DNA of 64,000 bases, taken from the NCBI RefSeq assembly GCF_002811475.1, contig NZ_NPDL01000001.1:124001-188000 (forward strand), in the 5' to 3' direction. Within the stretch, counting starts at the first letter, position 1. Each line of letters begins with the position of its first letter. The DNA comes from Leptospira hartskeerlii. Lineage in GTDB: Bacteria; Spirochaetota; Leptospiria; Leptospirales; Leptospiraceae. This document shows, in pieces, positions 27,930 to 37,553 of the stretch. Below the pieces are notes generated by a model, which was not told where the DNA came from, ran no database searches, and was given only the letters and a program-made list of their open reading frames with translations. Both the position numbers and the translations under genes were made by a program.

Positions 27930-29063
27930 TTATTGCCCTACGCAGACAATATTACGTTTCTGAGAACATAGAGTTGGGATCACCACTGCCGGATCAGTAG
28001 TCGTCATTTCTGCAATAGAGTTTCCATTTACTGCAGTAAGAAGTCCTTGGGTTCCGGTTGCTGTGGAAGAATACCAAGAAGAATAAGGTGCTCCTGAAGG
28101 AGCCAATCCTCCACATTGAGTTGTTGTAGGAGAACCGGCTGTCCAATCTATAGAACTGAAGCCTGTCCATATTCTGCCTGAAGTTCCGAGAGCATTCGCC
28201 CACTGATCCGCATTTGCAAATCCGATCGTAGTAGAAGAAATGAAACTATATGCTAACTTCTTACCACCCTGGCTATAATATTTAGTATAGGTGTTAAACA
28301 CCCGATCAGCGGTACTGGTGTTTCTGAGGTTGCCGCTCGGACTATAACTTACCACTAGCATAGCTTTATAAGCAACGTCTTTATTAACTCCATCAGGAAC
28401 ATTTGAGTTACAAATATCATCCGCAACCTCTACCGGGCCTGCAAAAGTTGAATTATCGATTGCCTTTTTAGCAAAGTTTCCCGCGTAACCTGCTCCGTTA
28501 TTCGTAGCTACAAAGATACATTTATCAATATCATTTACTTTGACTTTCAATGTTTGAGAAATTCCGGAATCTACATCTACTGCGACAAGATTATATACTG
28601 TGCTTAAACAATTCTCGTCTTGCGCTCCGTTGATATTCATGGTGGTCTTATAATCGAAGTTTGAGTTTTGAGGATTTGGGGCGAAACTTATAGTTAAATA
28701 ACCTAGGGATGCGTCAGTATTCGGATCTAGATCCGTTCCGAAATAGATATTGTCATTAGGGTAAAATCTATATTGGATCGTGCTTCCGTCTGTAGGCGGG
28801 TTTTCAATACCGATTGTAATATCTGCTTCGCCATTTTCCTCTACAGAGAAAGTGGTTTCTCCTTCGTTATAATAACCAATTAAAGGATACGGGGGAAGGA
28901 TGTTGAATAAATTCCAGAAAATAGAAGGATCGATTGTGATCGCACCGGCTAAGCTTGGCTTACTTCCATCTAAGGCAGTGGATTCCGCATTATTACACTT
29001 GGAAATCCATAAAGTAAGACATAATAGGATGAAAGCAGCCTTTAATGATTTAGAACCTTTCAT
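27930..29063 (-). CDS. DUF1554-domain lipoprotein
   Basis: The 377-residue protein starts at the ATG at 29063 (MKGSKSLKAAFILLCLTLW) and has the lipobox-like ISKCNNAES. The frame extends further upstream into the neighbouring gene, but the signal peptide fixes the start. Residues 75-190 form a beta-rich Calx-beta-like part (GEADITIGIENPP). From CIFVATNNGAGYAGNF to IVCVGQ is a DUF1554 domain with its conserved cysteines, KAMLVVS, IWTGFSSIDWTAG and the final C-x-x-x-x-x-IVCV. I know this domain mainly from leptospiral surface proteins. It is the first of three adjacent DUF1554 paralogs. Confidence 0.85.
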   Translation of the reverse strand: MKGSKSLKAAFILLCLTLWISKCNNAESTALDGSKPSLAGAITIDPSIFWNLFNILPPYPLIGYYNEGETTFSVEENGEADITIGIENPPTDGSTIQYRFYPNDNIYFGTDLDPNTDASLGYLTISFAPNPQNSNFDYKTTMNINGAQDENCLSTVYNLVAVDVDSGISQTLKVKVNDIDKCIFVATNNGAGYAGNFAKKAIDNSTFAGPVEVADDICNSNVPDGVNKDVAYKAMLVVSYSPSGNLRNTSTADRVFNTYTKYYSQGGKKLAYSFISSTTIGFANADQWANALGTSGRIWTGFSSIDWTAGSPTTTQCGGLAPSGAPYSSWYSSTATGTQGLLTAVNGNSIAEMTTTDPAVVIPTLCSQKRNIVCVGQ

Positions 29064-29151
29064 ATTCGCACCCGCCCGATCTCTCAGAGGAAAATACCCC
29101 TTAAAGTAAGAAAACAGCCAAGCAGGATAAAAATTGAACGATTTTTTTGGT

Positions 29152-30168
29152 TTAATTCGGGGAATAAACGCAAATAAACGGCAGCGCCAGAGGAGAATCA
29201 CAACTGGAAAGCGTCATATAAGCCGCGTCTCCTGTAACTACACTCGAGGTACCTAAATTTCCGCTAGAAGAACTGCTCGCATTTGTCCAGCTTTCAGTGC
29301 CGTTGAGACAGGTATTATTGTCCATTCTTCCCCAACCCGAATGCATTCCAGTCCAATATTCTCCTGAATCAATCAATGGATTATCAAAGTCTGAACTTAA
29401 GGGCCAGGTCCCGCCGATGGAAAAGACTTTTACCCAAGTTCCATTCCCTTGTTTGCGAACGTATCTTTTATTGGCTCGGAAGAAGGAGGTAGAAGACAAA
29501 GTTTCTCCAGGATTTCTATCTCCATAGGTAGTGGAAAGAGCGCCAACCATTGCTTTATAATATGCAGAATTTCGAGGCAGACCTTTTGCACTCGCTAAGT
29601 TTTTACAATGATTGTCCATTGCTCCGAGCCCACCTAATTGAGCCAGGGTCTTGGCGGAAGATCCGAAAATACAATAATCTCCATCCTTTACGGTTACATC
29701 ATATACGAAAGTATCTCCAGTAGAATCTTTCGTAATTCTGAAACTGAACTTGTCTCCTGAACGATCTAAACAATTATCATCGTCCGCATTTAACGCAAAA
29801 CCGACAGAATGAGTCCCTGTGTTTGCAGGAAGAGTAAATGTATTATAACCCACGAAGCTAGGCGAGGACACGGTGGTATAACTTTCAATCTGCATCGTAA
29901 AGTTCTCGTCCACAGAGTTTTGTTCGGAAAATGTAAGATCTATATATGTATTCCCCGCATCGTACATTACGTTAGAGGAAAGTTGCGGAAGACCTTCCGG
30001 AACTATCTCTGTTCCGATAATACTTGGTAAAACAACATTCAAAAGAACGCCGGCAGCACTGCTGCTGCCGTCCAAATTGATCGGGTTTGCTTGATTGCAA
30101 AAAGAGAATAAGGAGAATAACGATACGATCGGGATAAATCTGAAAAGGATCTTTGGATTCGAATTCAT
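29152..30168 (-). CDS. DUF1554-domain lipoprotein
   Basis: The 338-residue protein has a signal peptide ending FSLFSFCNQANPINLDGSSS, the same mature start as its neighbours. A Calx-beta-like part (ENFTMQIESYTTVSS ... DDNCLDRSG) leads into a DUF1554 domain beginning YCIFGSSAKTLAQLGGLGAM and ending LPFICVYS. Key family residues, KAMVGALS, YWTGMHSGWGRMDNNTC and ESWTNASSS, are present. A 22-base sequence lies 45 bases before its start and recurs upstream of the next paralog. It is probably surface-exposed. Confidence 0.85.
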   Translation of the reverse strand: MNSNPKILFRFIPIVSLFSLFSFCNQANPINLDGSSSAAGVLLNVVLPSIIGTEIVPEGLPQLSSNVMYDAGNTYIDLTFSEQNSVDENFTMQIESYTTVSSPSFVGYNTFTLPANTGTHSVGFALNADDDNCLDRSGDKFSFRITKDSTGDTFVYDVTVKDGDYCIFGSSAKTLAQLGGLGAMDNHCKNLASAKGLPRNSAYYKAMVGALSTTYGDRNPGETLSSTSFFRANKRYVRKQGNGTWVKVFSIGGTWPLSSDFDNPLIDSGEYWTGMHSGWGRMDNNTCLNGTESWTNASSSSSGNLGTSSVVTGDAAYMTLSSCDSPLALPFICVYSPN

Positions 30169-30212
30169 AGTTCCTGGTCGGTTAATTTCTTTTTAAAGAT
30201 CACAAATCAAAT

Positions 30213-30234
30213 TGCGAGTTTTTGCTCACTTTTT
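30213..30234 (-). repeat. 22-base upstream repeat, copy 1
   Basis: TGCGAGTTTTTGCTCACTTTTT on the plus strand is shared without a mismatch with 31,331-31,352. Read on the minus strand it contains a small hairpin, GTGAG-CAAAAA-CTCGC. It lies 45 bases before the start of the 29,152-30,168 lipoprotein gene. Confidence 0.75.
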
Positions 30235-30235
30235 C

Positions 30236-31291
30236 CTACTTCACTGTTTGGACGCAAATTAAATTTGCCGGGGTAGAGCAGTCCCCATTGATCCCGTAAA
30301 TCGCACCAGAATTGGTAGTAGTTTGGCCTCTGCTACCAGAGACTCCAGGATCAGAATTTTCCCAACTTTTTCCGGTGTTAGAATCGCAGGTATTCGTATC
30401 CATATAATGCCAGTTGGATAACATACCGGTCCAGATCTGATAACCTATATCCGAGACTGAATTTGTGAAACTTCCTCCAGAAAAATCTTTGGGAGGAAGA
30501 GAGGTCCCTGTTCCAAAAACGGTTCTCCAGGTGCCTGAAAATTCCGCTTTGGAAACATATCTTCTACTTGGGCCGAAAGGAGTCCAACTCCAACCACTTG
30601 CCATACTTCTGATAGGAGAATGACTGGCGAGCATTGCCTTATAAGAAGCTGCGGTTCCAGGATATTCAGAAAATTTAAAATTCTTTTCTGTTGCACATTC
30701 GAGATCCGCCGCGCTGAGCCCGTCCGTAGCCTCCGAATATAATGCTTTAAAATTCCCATTATAACCGGGAGGGTTAGAAGCCGCAGGATCTTTTCTGGAC
30801 CAGTTTCTTGCCACGAACATACAATAATCATCGTCCGTGGTTTTCAAAATGATCTCTTGGGTGATGGAGTCACTTTGTCTTACCGCCTGAACTTTGATCT
30901 CTTCTTCTAAACAGTCCTCGTCAGGTTCTCTTTCTATCGAAAGGATCTTAGTAGAAGTATTAGAAAAACTGATACTACTAGTTTGTAGAACGGCTGAAGA
31001 AGGTCCGCTAATGATAGAAAAATTGTAAATTACCGGATCTGATCCGTAAAACGCAGAAAGATTCAGGGAAATATCGCTTACGATACTTTCTCCAACGGTT
31101 TGAGTGGAATCATATTCTATTTCCATGGTTCCGGAACCTCCATTGGTTCCTGCTAAAATTTCGGAGAAGTTCAGATCCAATACCATTCCGATGGGTTTAC
31201 TAGAATCCATAGAGATTTCTTTGGCTTGGTTGCATGCGAAAATGGAAAATGATAAAAATACAAATAAGGATTTGACGGAGATAAACTTCAT
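30236..31291 (-). CDS. DUF1554-domain lipoprotein
   Basis: The 351-residue protein has a signal peptide and lipobox-like FSIFACNQAKEISMDSSKP. A Calx-beta-like region spans residues 50-155 (EIEYDSTQTVGESIVSDISL, EPDEDCLEEEIKV). The DUF1554 domain starts at YCMFVARNW and ends at ANLICVQTVK, with KAMLASHSPI and IWTGMLSNWHYMDTNTC. Sequence and order show tandem duplication with the two genes downstream. The same 22-base upstream repeat precedes this gene and the next one. Confidence 0.85.
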   Translation of the reverse strand: MKFISVKSLFVFLSFSIFACNQAKEISMDSSKPIGMVLDLNFSEILAGTNGGSGTMEIEYDSTQTVGESIVSDISLNLSAFYGSDPVIYNFSIISGPSSAVLQTSSISFSNTSTKILSIEREPDEDCLEEEIKVQAVRQSDSITQEIILKTTDDDYCMFVARNWSRKDPAASNPPGYNGNFKALYSEATDGLSAADLECATEKNFKFSEYPGTAASYKAMLASHSPIRSMASGWSWTPFGPSRRYVSKAEFSGTWRTVFGTGTSLPPKDFSGGSFTNSVSDIGYQIWTGMLSNWHYMDTNTCDSNTGKSWENSDPGVSGSRGQTTTNSGAIYGINGDCSTPANLICVQTVK

Positions 31292-31330
31292 TCTTTGGAA
31301 ATAGCCTTCGGATAAAGCTACAAAACAGAA

Positions 31331-31352
31331 TGCGAGTTTTTGCTCACTTTTT
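31331..31352 (-). repeat. 22-base upstream repeat, copy 2
   Basis: This is identical to 30,213-30,234. It lies 40 bases before the start of the 30,236-31,291 lipoprotein gene, close to the 45-base position of copy 1. The constant spacing suggests a shared promoter or 5'-leader element, or a duplicated upstream region. Confidence 0.75.
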
Positions 31353-31431
31353 TAGAAAAAAATATCTAAACGTATCTGTTTAGATTTTAGATTTATGGAC
31401 CGAACGGAGTTTGTTATTGAAAAAACATCCC

Positions 31432-33456
31432 TTAGGTTGTATCTACTTTTCTTAATTTATCAATTTCCTTTCGGAAAGATTCGTAAGGATCGTCGGAATC
31501 TGCTCTTCCTTTTTGAAGAGTTACTTTATCTGAAGAAGATTTATGAGAGGCAAACCAGTCGTCTACATGTTTGATCACTTTTGTTATCCTGCTCCTACTA
31601 TCTTCTTCCTCGGCGGTCCTAACTTTGTTTTGTATAACTTCCATCCTTTCGGCTAAGATCCTGTGTAATTCTCTAGCCTTGTTTCTGAAGGATTCGTTTG
31701 CAGGATAACAAAGGATCTGGTCCATTCTTTCCTTTCCTTTTTCCCAAGGGATAAAAACGAACTTTTCGCGATCCAGAATTTGATAATATAGATCCGCGGG
31801 GAATTCTCCAATGTTTCCTTGGATCTCGGACGCAGTAGGTGGAACACTGCGTCTAAAATAAAATTCGTCCATTGCGGAAGAAATTTTGGACTTCTGTTCT
31901 GCAGAGCGAATTTTTTCTTCTTCTTTGATCTTTTCCTGGATCTTTACCTGTTCCTCTTTTTTAGAAGTTTCGTGATTTCTGATCTTGAGCTGGTTCTGCT
32001 GTCCTTTGATCTTTTCTTTTGCTTGGGCAAAGAATATATCTTGGAAGATCCTCCCGATTCCGAGAAGATCCAGAATGGTATAATACCATGGGAAATAATC
32101 TAAATAACCTTTTCTTAATACTTTTCCATAAGCCTTAACCAGATCTGGTTCTCTGAATATCGATTTGATTTGCGGCTCATTTGATTCTACAAGTTGTCTG
32201 ATACAGAGAATTTTCCAAGTTTCGACGTTTGTGGCCGCTCCTAAACTTAGAATAATCTGTCTGACGCTATTTGCGTTTTTGTGAAAGAATGCATGAATGG
32301 TAGTGGTTTTAGTTTCCCAGGTGGAATAACCGATTTCCAAATCATCTATCAGCATTCGTTTTAATTCTTCCGGATAGGATTTAAATTCTTTATCCGGGGC
32401 TAAAAGGACCTTCTTTTCCCAAGAACCTGATTCGGAGAGAAGATTCCTTTTGATATCATGGAATCTGTTTCGATCTCTTTCAGCGGATTGTTTGTGAAGT
32501 TCTTTTTCTGCGAGTTCGGAAAGGCTACGAACTAAAACCACACTCAACATTCCTGGAGTTCCCGGGCTTAGAGTGCCGGGTAAGGCTCTTGCAAAAGCTT
32601 CGGCTCTTTCTGCCTTGAATTTTGTGGTCTCCGGGTTGGAAGTATTAGAATAATATAATTTTTCTTCCATGGCGATCTTTTGGAATTCATCAATCAGAAC
32701 GTGGCGTAACTGTTTTGTTCCTTTAGATTGGATAAAATCATCCACATAATCCATGATCTCGACCGCTTCTTTGGAATTTTTGATCCCAAAAAGTCCATAC
32801 CCCGGAACATCTATGACTCTTCCTTTTTTATGAAGATCGTCTTCTAATTCGAATAAAAAATCCTTAATGAACTCCGGATTTGCGGGAATTCTGAAATGTT
32901 CGTTCTGGAAAGTTTGTCTTAAATATAAAAATAACTGTGGGAAAGCTGCTTCCTTCCTCGCGCCCCATTCTAGATCCGATTCCAAATTTTCCCAAAGCAG
33001 GGTTTTACTTGTTTCTGCTTTTCTATCCAGATAATTCAAGAGAGAAGAAACGGAATAATCCAGAAGCTCTAAATAGATCCTACTCAAATCCAAAGATTCT
33101 GCTTCCGGAAAAGAAGCGTAACAAGGAAGTGCTTCCGGTTGTTTTTCGGCGCTGTCGCTGATTAAGTATGCAAGTTGGGAAACAGTGCCATCTTCTAATA
33201 GACGTTTTAAGTGAAGATCAATATCCTTTGGGCCTAACTCTCCGACTTCCGGAACTTTATGATGAGGTTCGAATAATTGTCTTTTTTTTACATTCTTAAA
33301 AGATGTCGCTGCAGAAATGGCTTTGTAGACAGAGTGAGTTATCTTGTCGTTCATATAGTAACTCACTACTTCGTTTAACTTCTTAACTCTTAAGAAGCTG
33401 GGAACGGCTACGTTGCCTGTATTTGGATCTAAGGGTTTGGGACCTTTTGCGTTCAT
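31432..33456 (-). CDS. Conserved-looking hypothetical cytosolic protein with a coiled coil
   Basis: I do not recognise this 674-residue protein. It has no signal peptide or membrane helix. Residues 1-470 are mixed helix with many aromatic and acidic residues. Residues about 490-545 are a strongly charged coiled coil (KEKIKGQQNQLKI, EEQVKIQEKIKEEEKIRS). The last 130 residues are helical (NKARELHRILAERMEVIQ). The codon usage resembles that of neighbouring core genes and the frame has no defects. It begins 242 bases from the divergent gpmI start, so the promoters share that gap. Confidence 0.6.
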   Translation of the reverse strand: MNAKGPKPLDPNTGNVAVPSFLRVKKLNEVVSYYMNDKITHSVYKAISAATSFKNVKKRQLFEPHHKVPEVGELGPKDIDLHLKRLLEDGTVSQLAYLISDSAEKQPEALPCYASFPEAESLDLSRIYLELLDYSVSSLLNYLDRKAETSKTLLWENLESDLEWGARKEAAFPQLFLYLRQTFQNEHFRIPANPEFIKDFLFELEDDLHKKGRVIDVPGYGLFGIKNSKEAVEIMDYVDDFIQSKGTKQLRHVLIDEFQKIAMEEKLYYSNTSNPETTKFKAERAEAFARALPGTLSPGTPGMLSVVLVRSLSELAEKELHKQSAERDRNRFHDIKRNLLSESGSWEKKVLLAPDKEFKSYPEELKRMLIDDLEIGYSTWETKTTTIHAFFHKNANSVRQIILSLGAATNVETWKILCIRQLVESNEPQIKSIFREPDLVKAYGKVLRKGYLDYFPWYYTILDLLGIGRIFQDIFFAQAKEKIKGQQNQLKIRNHETSKKEEQVKIQEKIKEEEKIRSAEQKSKISSAMDEFYFRRSVPPTASEIQGNIGEFPADLYYQILDREKFVFIPWEKGKERMDQILCYPANESFRNKARELHRILAERMEVIQNKVRTAEEEDSRSRITKVIKHVDDWFASHKSSSDKVTLQKGRADSDDPYESFRKEIDKLRKVDTT

Positions 33457-33698
33457 CTTCGTCTATAAATAAGTAATATTAATAATTTAGCATATAGTTG
33501 CAGTGGGATATTCGCATGAATATGTGAGTATCCCTAAGAATATTCAAAACCATCATATAATGCATTCTAAACGCTTCCACCGAAAAACCTAAATCTTCCT
33601 TCTTTTTCTATAAAACCTGCATAAACCGAAGGACGTATGCCGAAGTCGTTATGTGAATCCTCTTGACGAAGCATAGGGACGGGCTTTCCTGGAATAGA

Positions 33699-35339
33699 AT
33701 GCAACTGAAGAAAAAGAGTCCCTTCTCTCCCAAAAAGCTATTATTCGTAATTTTAGACGGCGTAGGTTATACTCCTAAAGGCCCCGAATTCGGGAACGCG
33801 ATTGCAGGCGCCAATCTTCCTTTTCTCAATAAACTTTGGAAAGAATCCCCCACTATACTTTTAAAAGCACACGGAACTGCAGTTGGTATGCCTTCTGACG
33901 AGGACATGGGAAACTCCGAAGTAGGCCATAATGTATTGGGTTGCGGGCGTATTTTCGATCAAGGCGCTAAGCTAGTCAATAACTCTATCGCCAAAGGATT
34001 GTTATTCGAAGGAAAAGCTTGGAAAGAAATTGTAGAAAATACTAAAACAAAAAATTCCACATTACATTTGATCGGTCTTTTTTCCGACGGAAATGTTCAC
34101 GCACATATCGATCACACAAAATCTTTGATCCAAGCAGCAATAGAGGAGAAGGTCCCAAGGATCAGATTACATGTTCTTCTAGACGGAAGGGACGTGCCCG
34201 AAAAGTCTGCTTTAGATTACTTGATCCCTTTTGAAGAATGGCTGACCACACTCAGGTCCAAAGGTGCTGATGTAAAGATTGCATCCGGCGGAGGAAGAAT
34301 GACGATCACCATGGACCGTTACGAAGCGGATTGGTCCATGGTAGAAAGAGGTTGGAAGATCCATGTTCATGGAGAAGGTAGAACTTTTCCTGATGCGAAA
34401 ACCGCCATCGAAACTTTTAGAAAAGAAGATCCGGCGGTAATCGATCAGTATCTTCCAAGTTTTGTTATAGAAGAATCCGGAAAGCCTGTCGGAAAAATTC
34501 TCAACGGAGACTCTGTAGTATTTACAAATTTCAGAGGGGACAGAGCGATTGAGATCTCGCAAGCATTCACTCAGAAAAAATTCGATAAATTCGATAGAGG
34601 GAATTTTCCAGAAGTATGTTATGCAGGAATGATGCAGTACGACGGGGATTTACAATTACCTGAGCGATTTTTAGTAAGTCCGCCTGCAATTGATCGTACC
34701 TTGGGTGAGTATATGGCCAAGTCGGGGATCAACCAATACGCGTTATCCGAAACGCAGAAATACGGACACGTAACATTCTTTTGGAATGGGAATCGTTCCG
34801 GAAAGTTCGATTCCAAGAGCGAAGAATATAAGGAAATTCCTTCCGACGTAATTCCATTCGACCAAACTCCTGAGATGAAAGCACAGGCAATCACTGCTGA
34901 ACTTGAAAAGGTTTTAGGAGAAAATCATTCCGATTTCTATAGGATCAATTTTCCGAACGGAGATATGGTCGGTCATACAGGAAATTACAAAGCAACTGTT
35001 GAAGCCATGGAATTCCTGGATGGATGTATGAGCCGTCTCGCAGAAGCATGCAAAAAAAATAATGTGGTTCTGCTAGTGAGTGCAGACCACGGAAATGCTG
35101 ATGAGATGTACCAGCTTGACAAAAAAGGAAATGTGGAGAAGGACAAAGAAGGAAAACCGGTCCCTAAAACTTCTCATACCTTAAATCCTGTTCCCTTCAG
35201 TGTTTTGGACCCTGAAAACAAGATTAAATTAAGAACAGATCTAAAAGACCCAGGACTTGCGAATGTTGCGGCTACGATCTTAGATATTATGGGATACGAA
35301 ACCCCGGAAGGATATCATCCTAGTTTACTAGCAAAATAA
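33699..35339 (+). CDS. gpmI: 2,3-bisphosphoglycerate-independent phosphoglycerate mutase
   Basis: This enzyme interconverts 3- and 2-phosphoglycerate in glycolysis using two manganese ions. The 546-residue length from the ATG at 33699 fits the family. [21 protein letters not shown] holds the first metal-binding Asp, [16 protein letters not shown] the phosphoserine nucleophile, and [13 protein letters not shown] and [17 protein letters not shown] the substrate site. [13 protein letters not shown] and [11 protein letters not shown] hold the second metal site. The frame extends upstream to a TTG at 33663, but similarity begins after the ATG, which has TGGA upstream. It ends two bases from a convergent gene. 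Confidence 0.94.
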   Translation: MQLKKKSPFSPKKLLFVILDGVGYTPKGPEFGNAIAGANLPFLNKLWKESPTILLKAHGTAVGMPSDEDMGNSEVGHNVLGCGRIFDQGAKLVNNSIAKGLLFEGKAWKEIVENTKTKNSTLHLIGLFSDGNVHAHIDHTKSLIQAAIEEKVPRIRLHVLLDGRDVPEKSALDYLIPFEEWLTTLRSKGADVKIASGGGRMTITMDRYEADWSMVERGWKIHVHGEGRTFPDAKTAIETFRKEDPAVIDQYLPSFVIEESGKPVGKILNGDSVVFTNFRGDRAIEISQAFTQKKFDKFDRGNFPEVCYAGMMQYDGDLQLPERFLVSPPAIDRTLGEYMAKSGINQYALSETQKYGHVTFFWNGNRSGKFDSKSEEYKEIPSDVIPFDQTPEMKAQAITAELEKVLGENHSDFYRINFPNGDMVGHTGNYKATVEAMEFLDGCMSRLAEACKKNNVVLLVSADHGNADEMYQLDKKGNVEKDKEGKPVPKTSHTLNPVPFSVLDPENKIKLRTDLKDPGLANVAATILDIMGYETPEGYHPSLLAK

Positions 35340-35341
35340 GA

Positions 35342-36880
35342 TCAGTCGCTTACACAATGAACTGCGTAGATTAGCCCTTTATCGAATTCATTTGCAATTC
35401 CGTACAAGAATACGACCGTTTTTGCATATTTTTCGAAAGGAGTTGTAGCATCCCCTCTGGTCGCGGTCCAAGTAGCGGTAGTGACCGGATTTGGAAATGC
35501 AGTTGTATTGATATAAGGAGCGCTACTTCCTTCCATCAAAGTGGACAATTCTTGGACTGTAGGCAGTCTCCAGTTTTCTCTATCTGCGTATCCAATTCCT
35601 GCCCCATTGGAGCTATTCAAGTAAGCGCAGCCGTCTAACGCGTTTGCCCAGGTCATTTCGTTTGGTGTTCCAGTACAGCCAACTCCTGTTCTTCCTTCCC
35701 AACAAGTTTTCCAAACAAGTCCGGTAGAAGTATCTGTAGTTGTAATATCGGAAGTATATGTTCCGTGAGCAGTAGGACCAGTATAGGTTTGACCACCTGC
35801 GATAGTTGTCCCGCTTGTTGTAGTAAATGTCGACTGATGACTAATAGCATTGCCCGCTTCGTCTTTCAGAGAACTTGCAGGAATGGTCCAACGAATTTGG
35901 GAATCTGCAGGAAAATAAGTCCAACTAACAGTGATGACCAGAGTTTGAGAATCCTGCCAATCGAATAATGTATTGGTGTTCGGAGAGGACACCCATGAAG
36001 TTCCATTATAAATTTCTAATGTCATATTCATGGTTAGGCTGGTGTTCATTGGCTCGGCAAAATTCATAGTAAGAGATCCGGGCAAAAGGTTGATCCCTGT
36101 GCTGCCGTTGTTTGGAGTAAATGCGGAAACTGTAGGGCTAACAGTATCAACTGTAATATCAGCATTATCAACGGAGGACACATTCCCCGCCTTATCTCTT
36201 GCTACATACTTAAATGAAGTGGTAGAATTTGCGGTAACATTGATAGGGATAGAGTACTGAGTTCCTACATTTATAGTTCCAGTTGTTCCATCAATATCCG
36301 GAGTAGAAGTGTCCGTAACATAAGAGATCTTATCGCAGCCAGCACCACCAGTATCCGAACAAATAATAGAAACATTTTGAGAAGAATTATAAGCGCCGGC
36401 TACAGGATTTGTGCTTACAGTAGGATACGTATCATCCCGAACGATCTTGAAAATTCCGGATCCGGTTACATCTTCTGTCGGATCAGTAACACAAACTCTG
36501 ATATAGCTTGCACCCAAAGGAAGAAGGCTCGCGTTGATAGTAGTCACATTGTCCGTGTTTGCGGTCGCAGTTCCTATGGTTAAACTTGTTCCACTTGTAC
36601 AAGAACTGGCATCGATTCGAACGTCATAAGGTCCGTCGGTATCCGATTTCCAAGTAAGATCAGAAGAAACAACTGCTCCTGGATTATTGCTTACGAATTT
36701 TGCGCTAAGGTTTCCGCTGATTGCAGGTCCTGGAAGACAAACATCTAATTCTCCCAAAATGCAACGGACAAAGGTGGTTTCCCACCAGGCATCCGAAAAT
36801 GGGATAGCCGGGTTATGCACTTCTATTGGTTTGCATAAGATTCCGAATCCGACTAAAAATATTAGAAAGCGAGTCCGCAT
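35342..36880 (-). CDS. Lipoprotein with Ig-like repeats and C-terminal DUF1566/Lcl-like domain
   Basis: The 512-residue protein has a short signal ending LVGFGILCKPIE, a probable lipobox. Residues 55-240 contain immunoglobulin-like and chitobiase-C-terminal-like segments (YDVRIDASSCTSGTSL, DTYPTVSTNPVAGAYNSSQN, VARDKAGNVSSVDNADI). Residues 245-355 form a Big-5-type domain (STGINLLPGSLTMNFAEPM). The last 130 residues are a DUF1566/Lcl-like domain (TGLVWKTCWEG, ANALDGCAYLN, NWRLPTVQELSTLM). Such proteins are surface-associated; ligands are unknown. It is the last intact core gene before the island border. Confidence 0.8.
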   Translation of the reverse strand: MRTRFLIFLVGFGILCKPIEVHNPAIPFSDAWWETTFVRCILGELDVCLPGPAISGNLSAKFVSNNPGAVVSSDLTWKSDTDGPYDVRIDASSCTSGTSLTIGTATANTDNVTTINASLLPLGASYIRVCVTDPTEDVTGSGIFKIVRDDTYPTVSTNPVAGAYNSSQNVSIICSDTGGAGCDKISYVTDTSTPDIDGTTGTINVGTQYSIPINVTANSTTSFKYVARDKAGNVSSVDNADITVDTVSPTVSAFTPNNGSTGINLLPGSLTMNFAEPMNTSLTMNMTLEIYNGTSWVSSPNTNTLFDWQDSQTLVITVSWTYFPADSQIRWTIPASSLKDEAGNAISHQSTFTTTSGTTIAGGQTYTGPTAHGTYTSDITTTDTSTGLVWKTCWEGRTGVGCTGTPNEMTWANALDGCAYLNSSNGAGIGYADRENWRLPTVQELSTLMEGSSAPYINTTAFPNPVTTATWTATRGDATTPFEKYAKTVVFLYGIANEFDKGLIYAVHCVSD

Positions 36881-37025
36881 ATTGTTGTCTTTGTTGAGTG
36901 CTTAATAAGAAAAGGACGATTTTATCCTTAGTTCTATTTCCACCCAGTAAATAAGTTTTTAACTCTTATTTTACTATCTTATCGGGGATAAACCTCCGAC
37001 AAAAAAACTCATCCCATCCCAGGAT

Positions 37026-37553
37026 TCAGGCTTTTTTTATATGTTTTTCTTTCTTTTTAGGAGCGGGAAATTGGCGAACTTTCGAAAACCCTTCCCATAA
37101 CATTTCTGCAGATTGTTCCAAAAGAGAAGGGTCTATGTTATTTTCGTGAATCCTATGGAAGCGTAAGATCCCGGTAAAAGAACCCAAGATGAGAGAAGGA
37201 TAAAGTAGTCTTAGATTTTGATCATTCTGAGTGGGAGCAAAGTATTCTGAAATTTTTTGTTTTAAAACAGCAGCTTCTTTTGTGCTTTCTTCATCTAGTA
37301 TATAGGAAGATAGATTTCTTTCTATCATGATCAATTGGTCGAATTTACCTTGAGAGAATAATCCAAGTCCTTTCCAAAAATCAAAAAACTGTTCTTTCGG
37401 AGATAAGTTCTTAAAGAGAGATCTATCTAAAAACTCTGAAAATTCTTGGACGGAGATCCGATCTCTAAGGTTGAATCCTAACAAACCTTCAAAATATTTA
37501 ACTTTAGTAACTGAAGAGAGTAGGGTAGAAGGTAAAAAGAATACAGAGCGCAA
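37026..37553 (-). pseudogene. TetR-type regulator, C-terminal fragment cut at the island border
   Basis: Reading from about 37,505 down, ISVQEFSEFLDRSLFKNL to WEGFSKVRQF is a TetR-family C-terminal domain. SLILGSFTGILRFHRIHE corresponds to the last ligand-domain helices. The DNA-binding helix-turn-helix that must precede YFEGLLGFNLRDRIS is missing. The first 17 codons (TTG at 37,553) lie in the AT-rich sequence of the transposase gene on the other strand and look foreign. The gene was probably split by insertion near 37,500; its other half is not in the window and may lie beyond the right end. Confidence 0.65.

Noticed and set aside
31819..32103. Plus-strand frame rich in Phe and Leu that looks like a membrane protein
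   Set aside because: It is the antisense of a Lys/Glu coiled coil, which always yields Phe/Leu-rich shadows.
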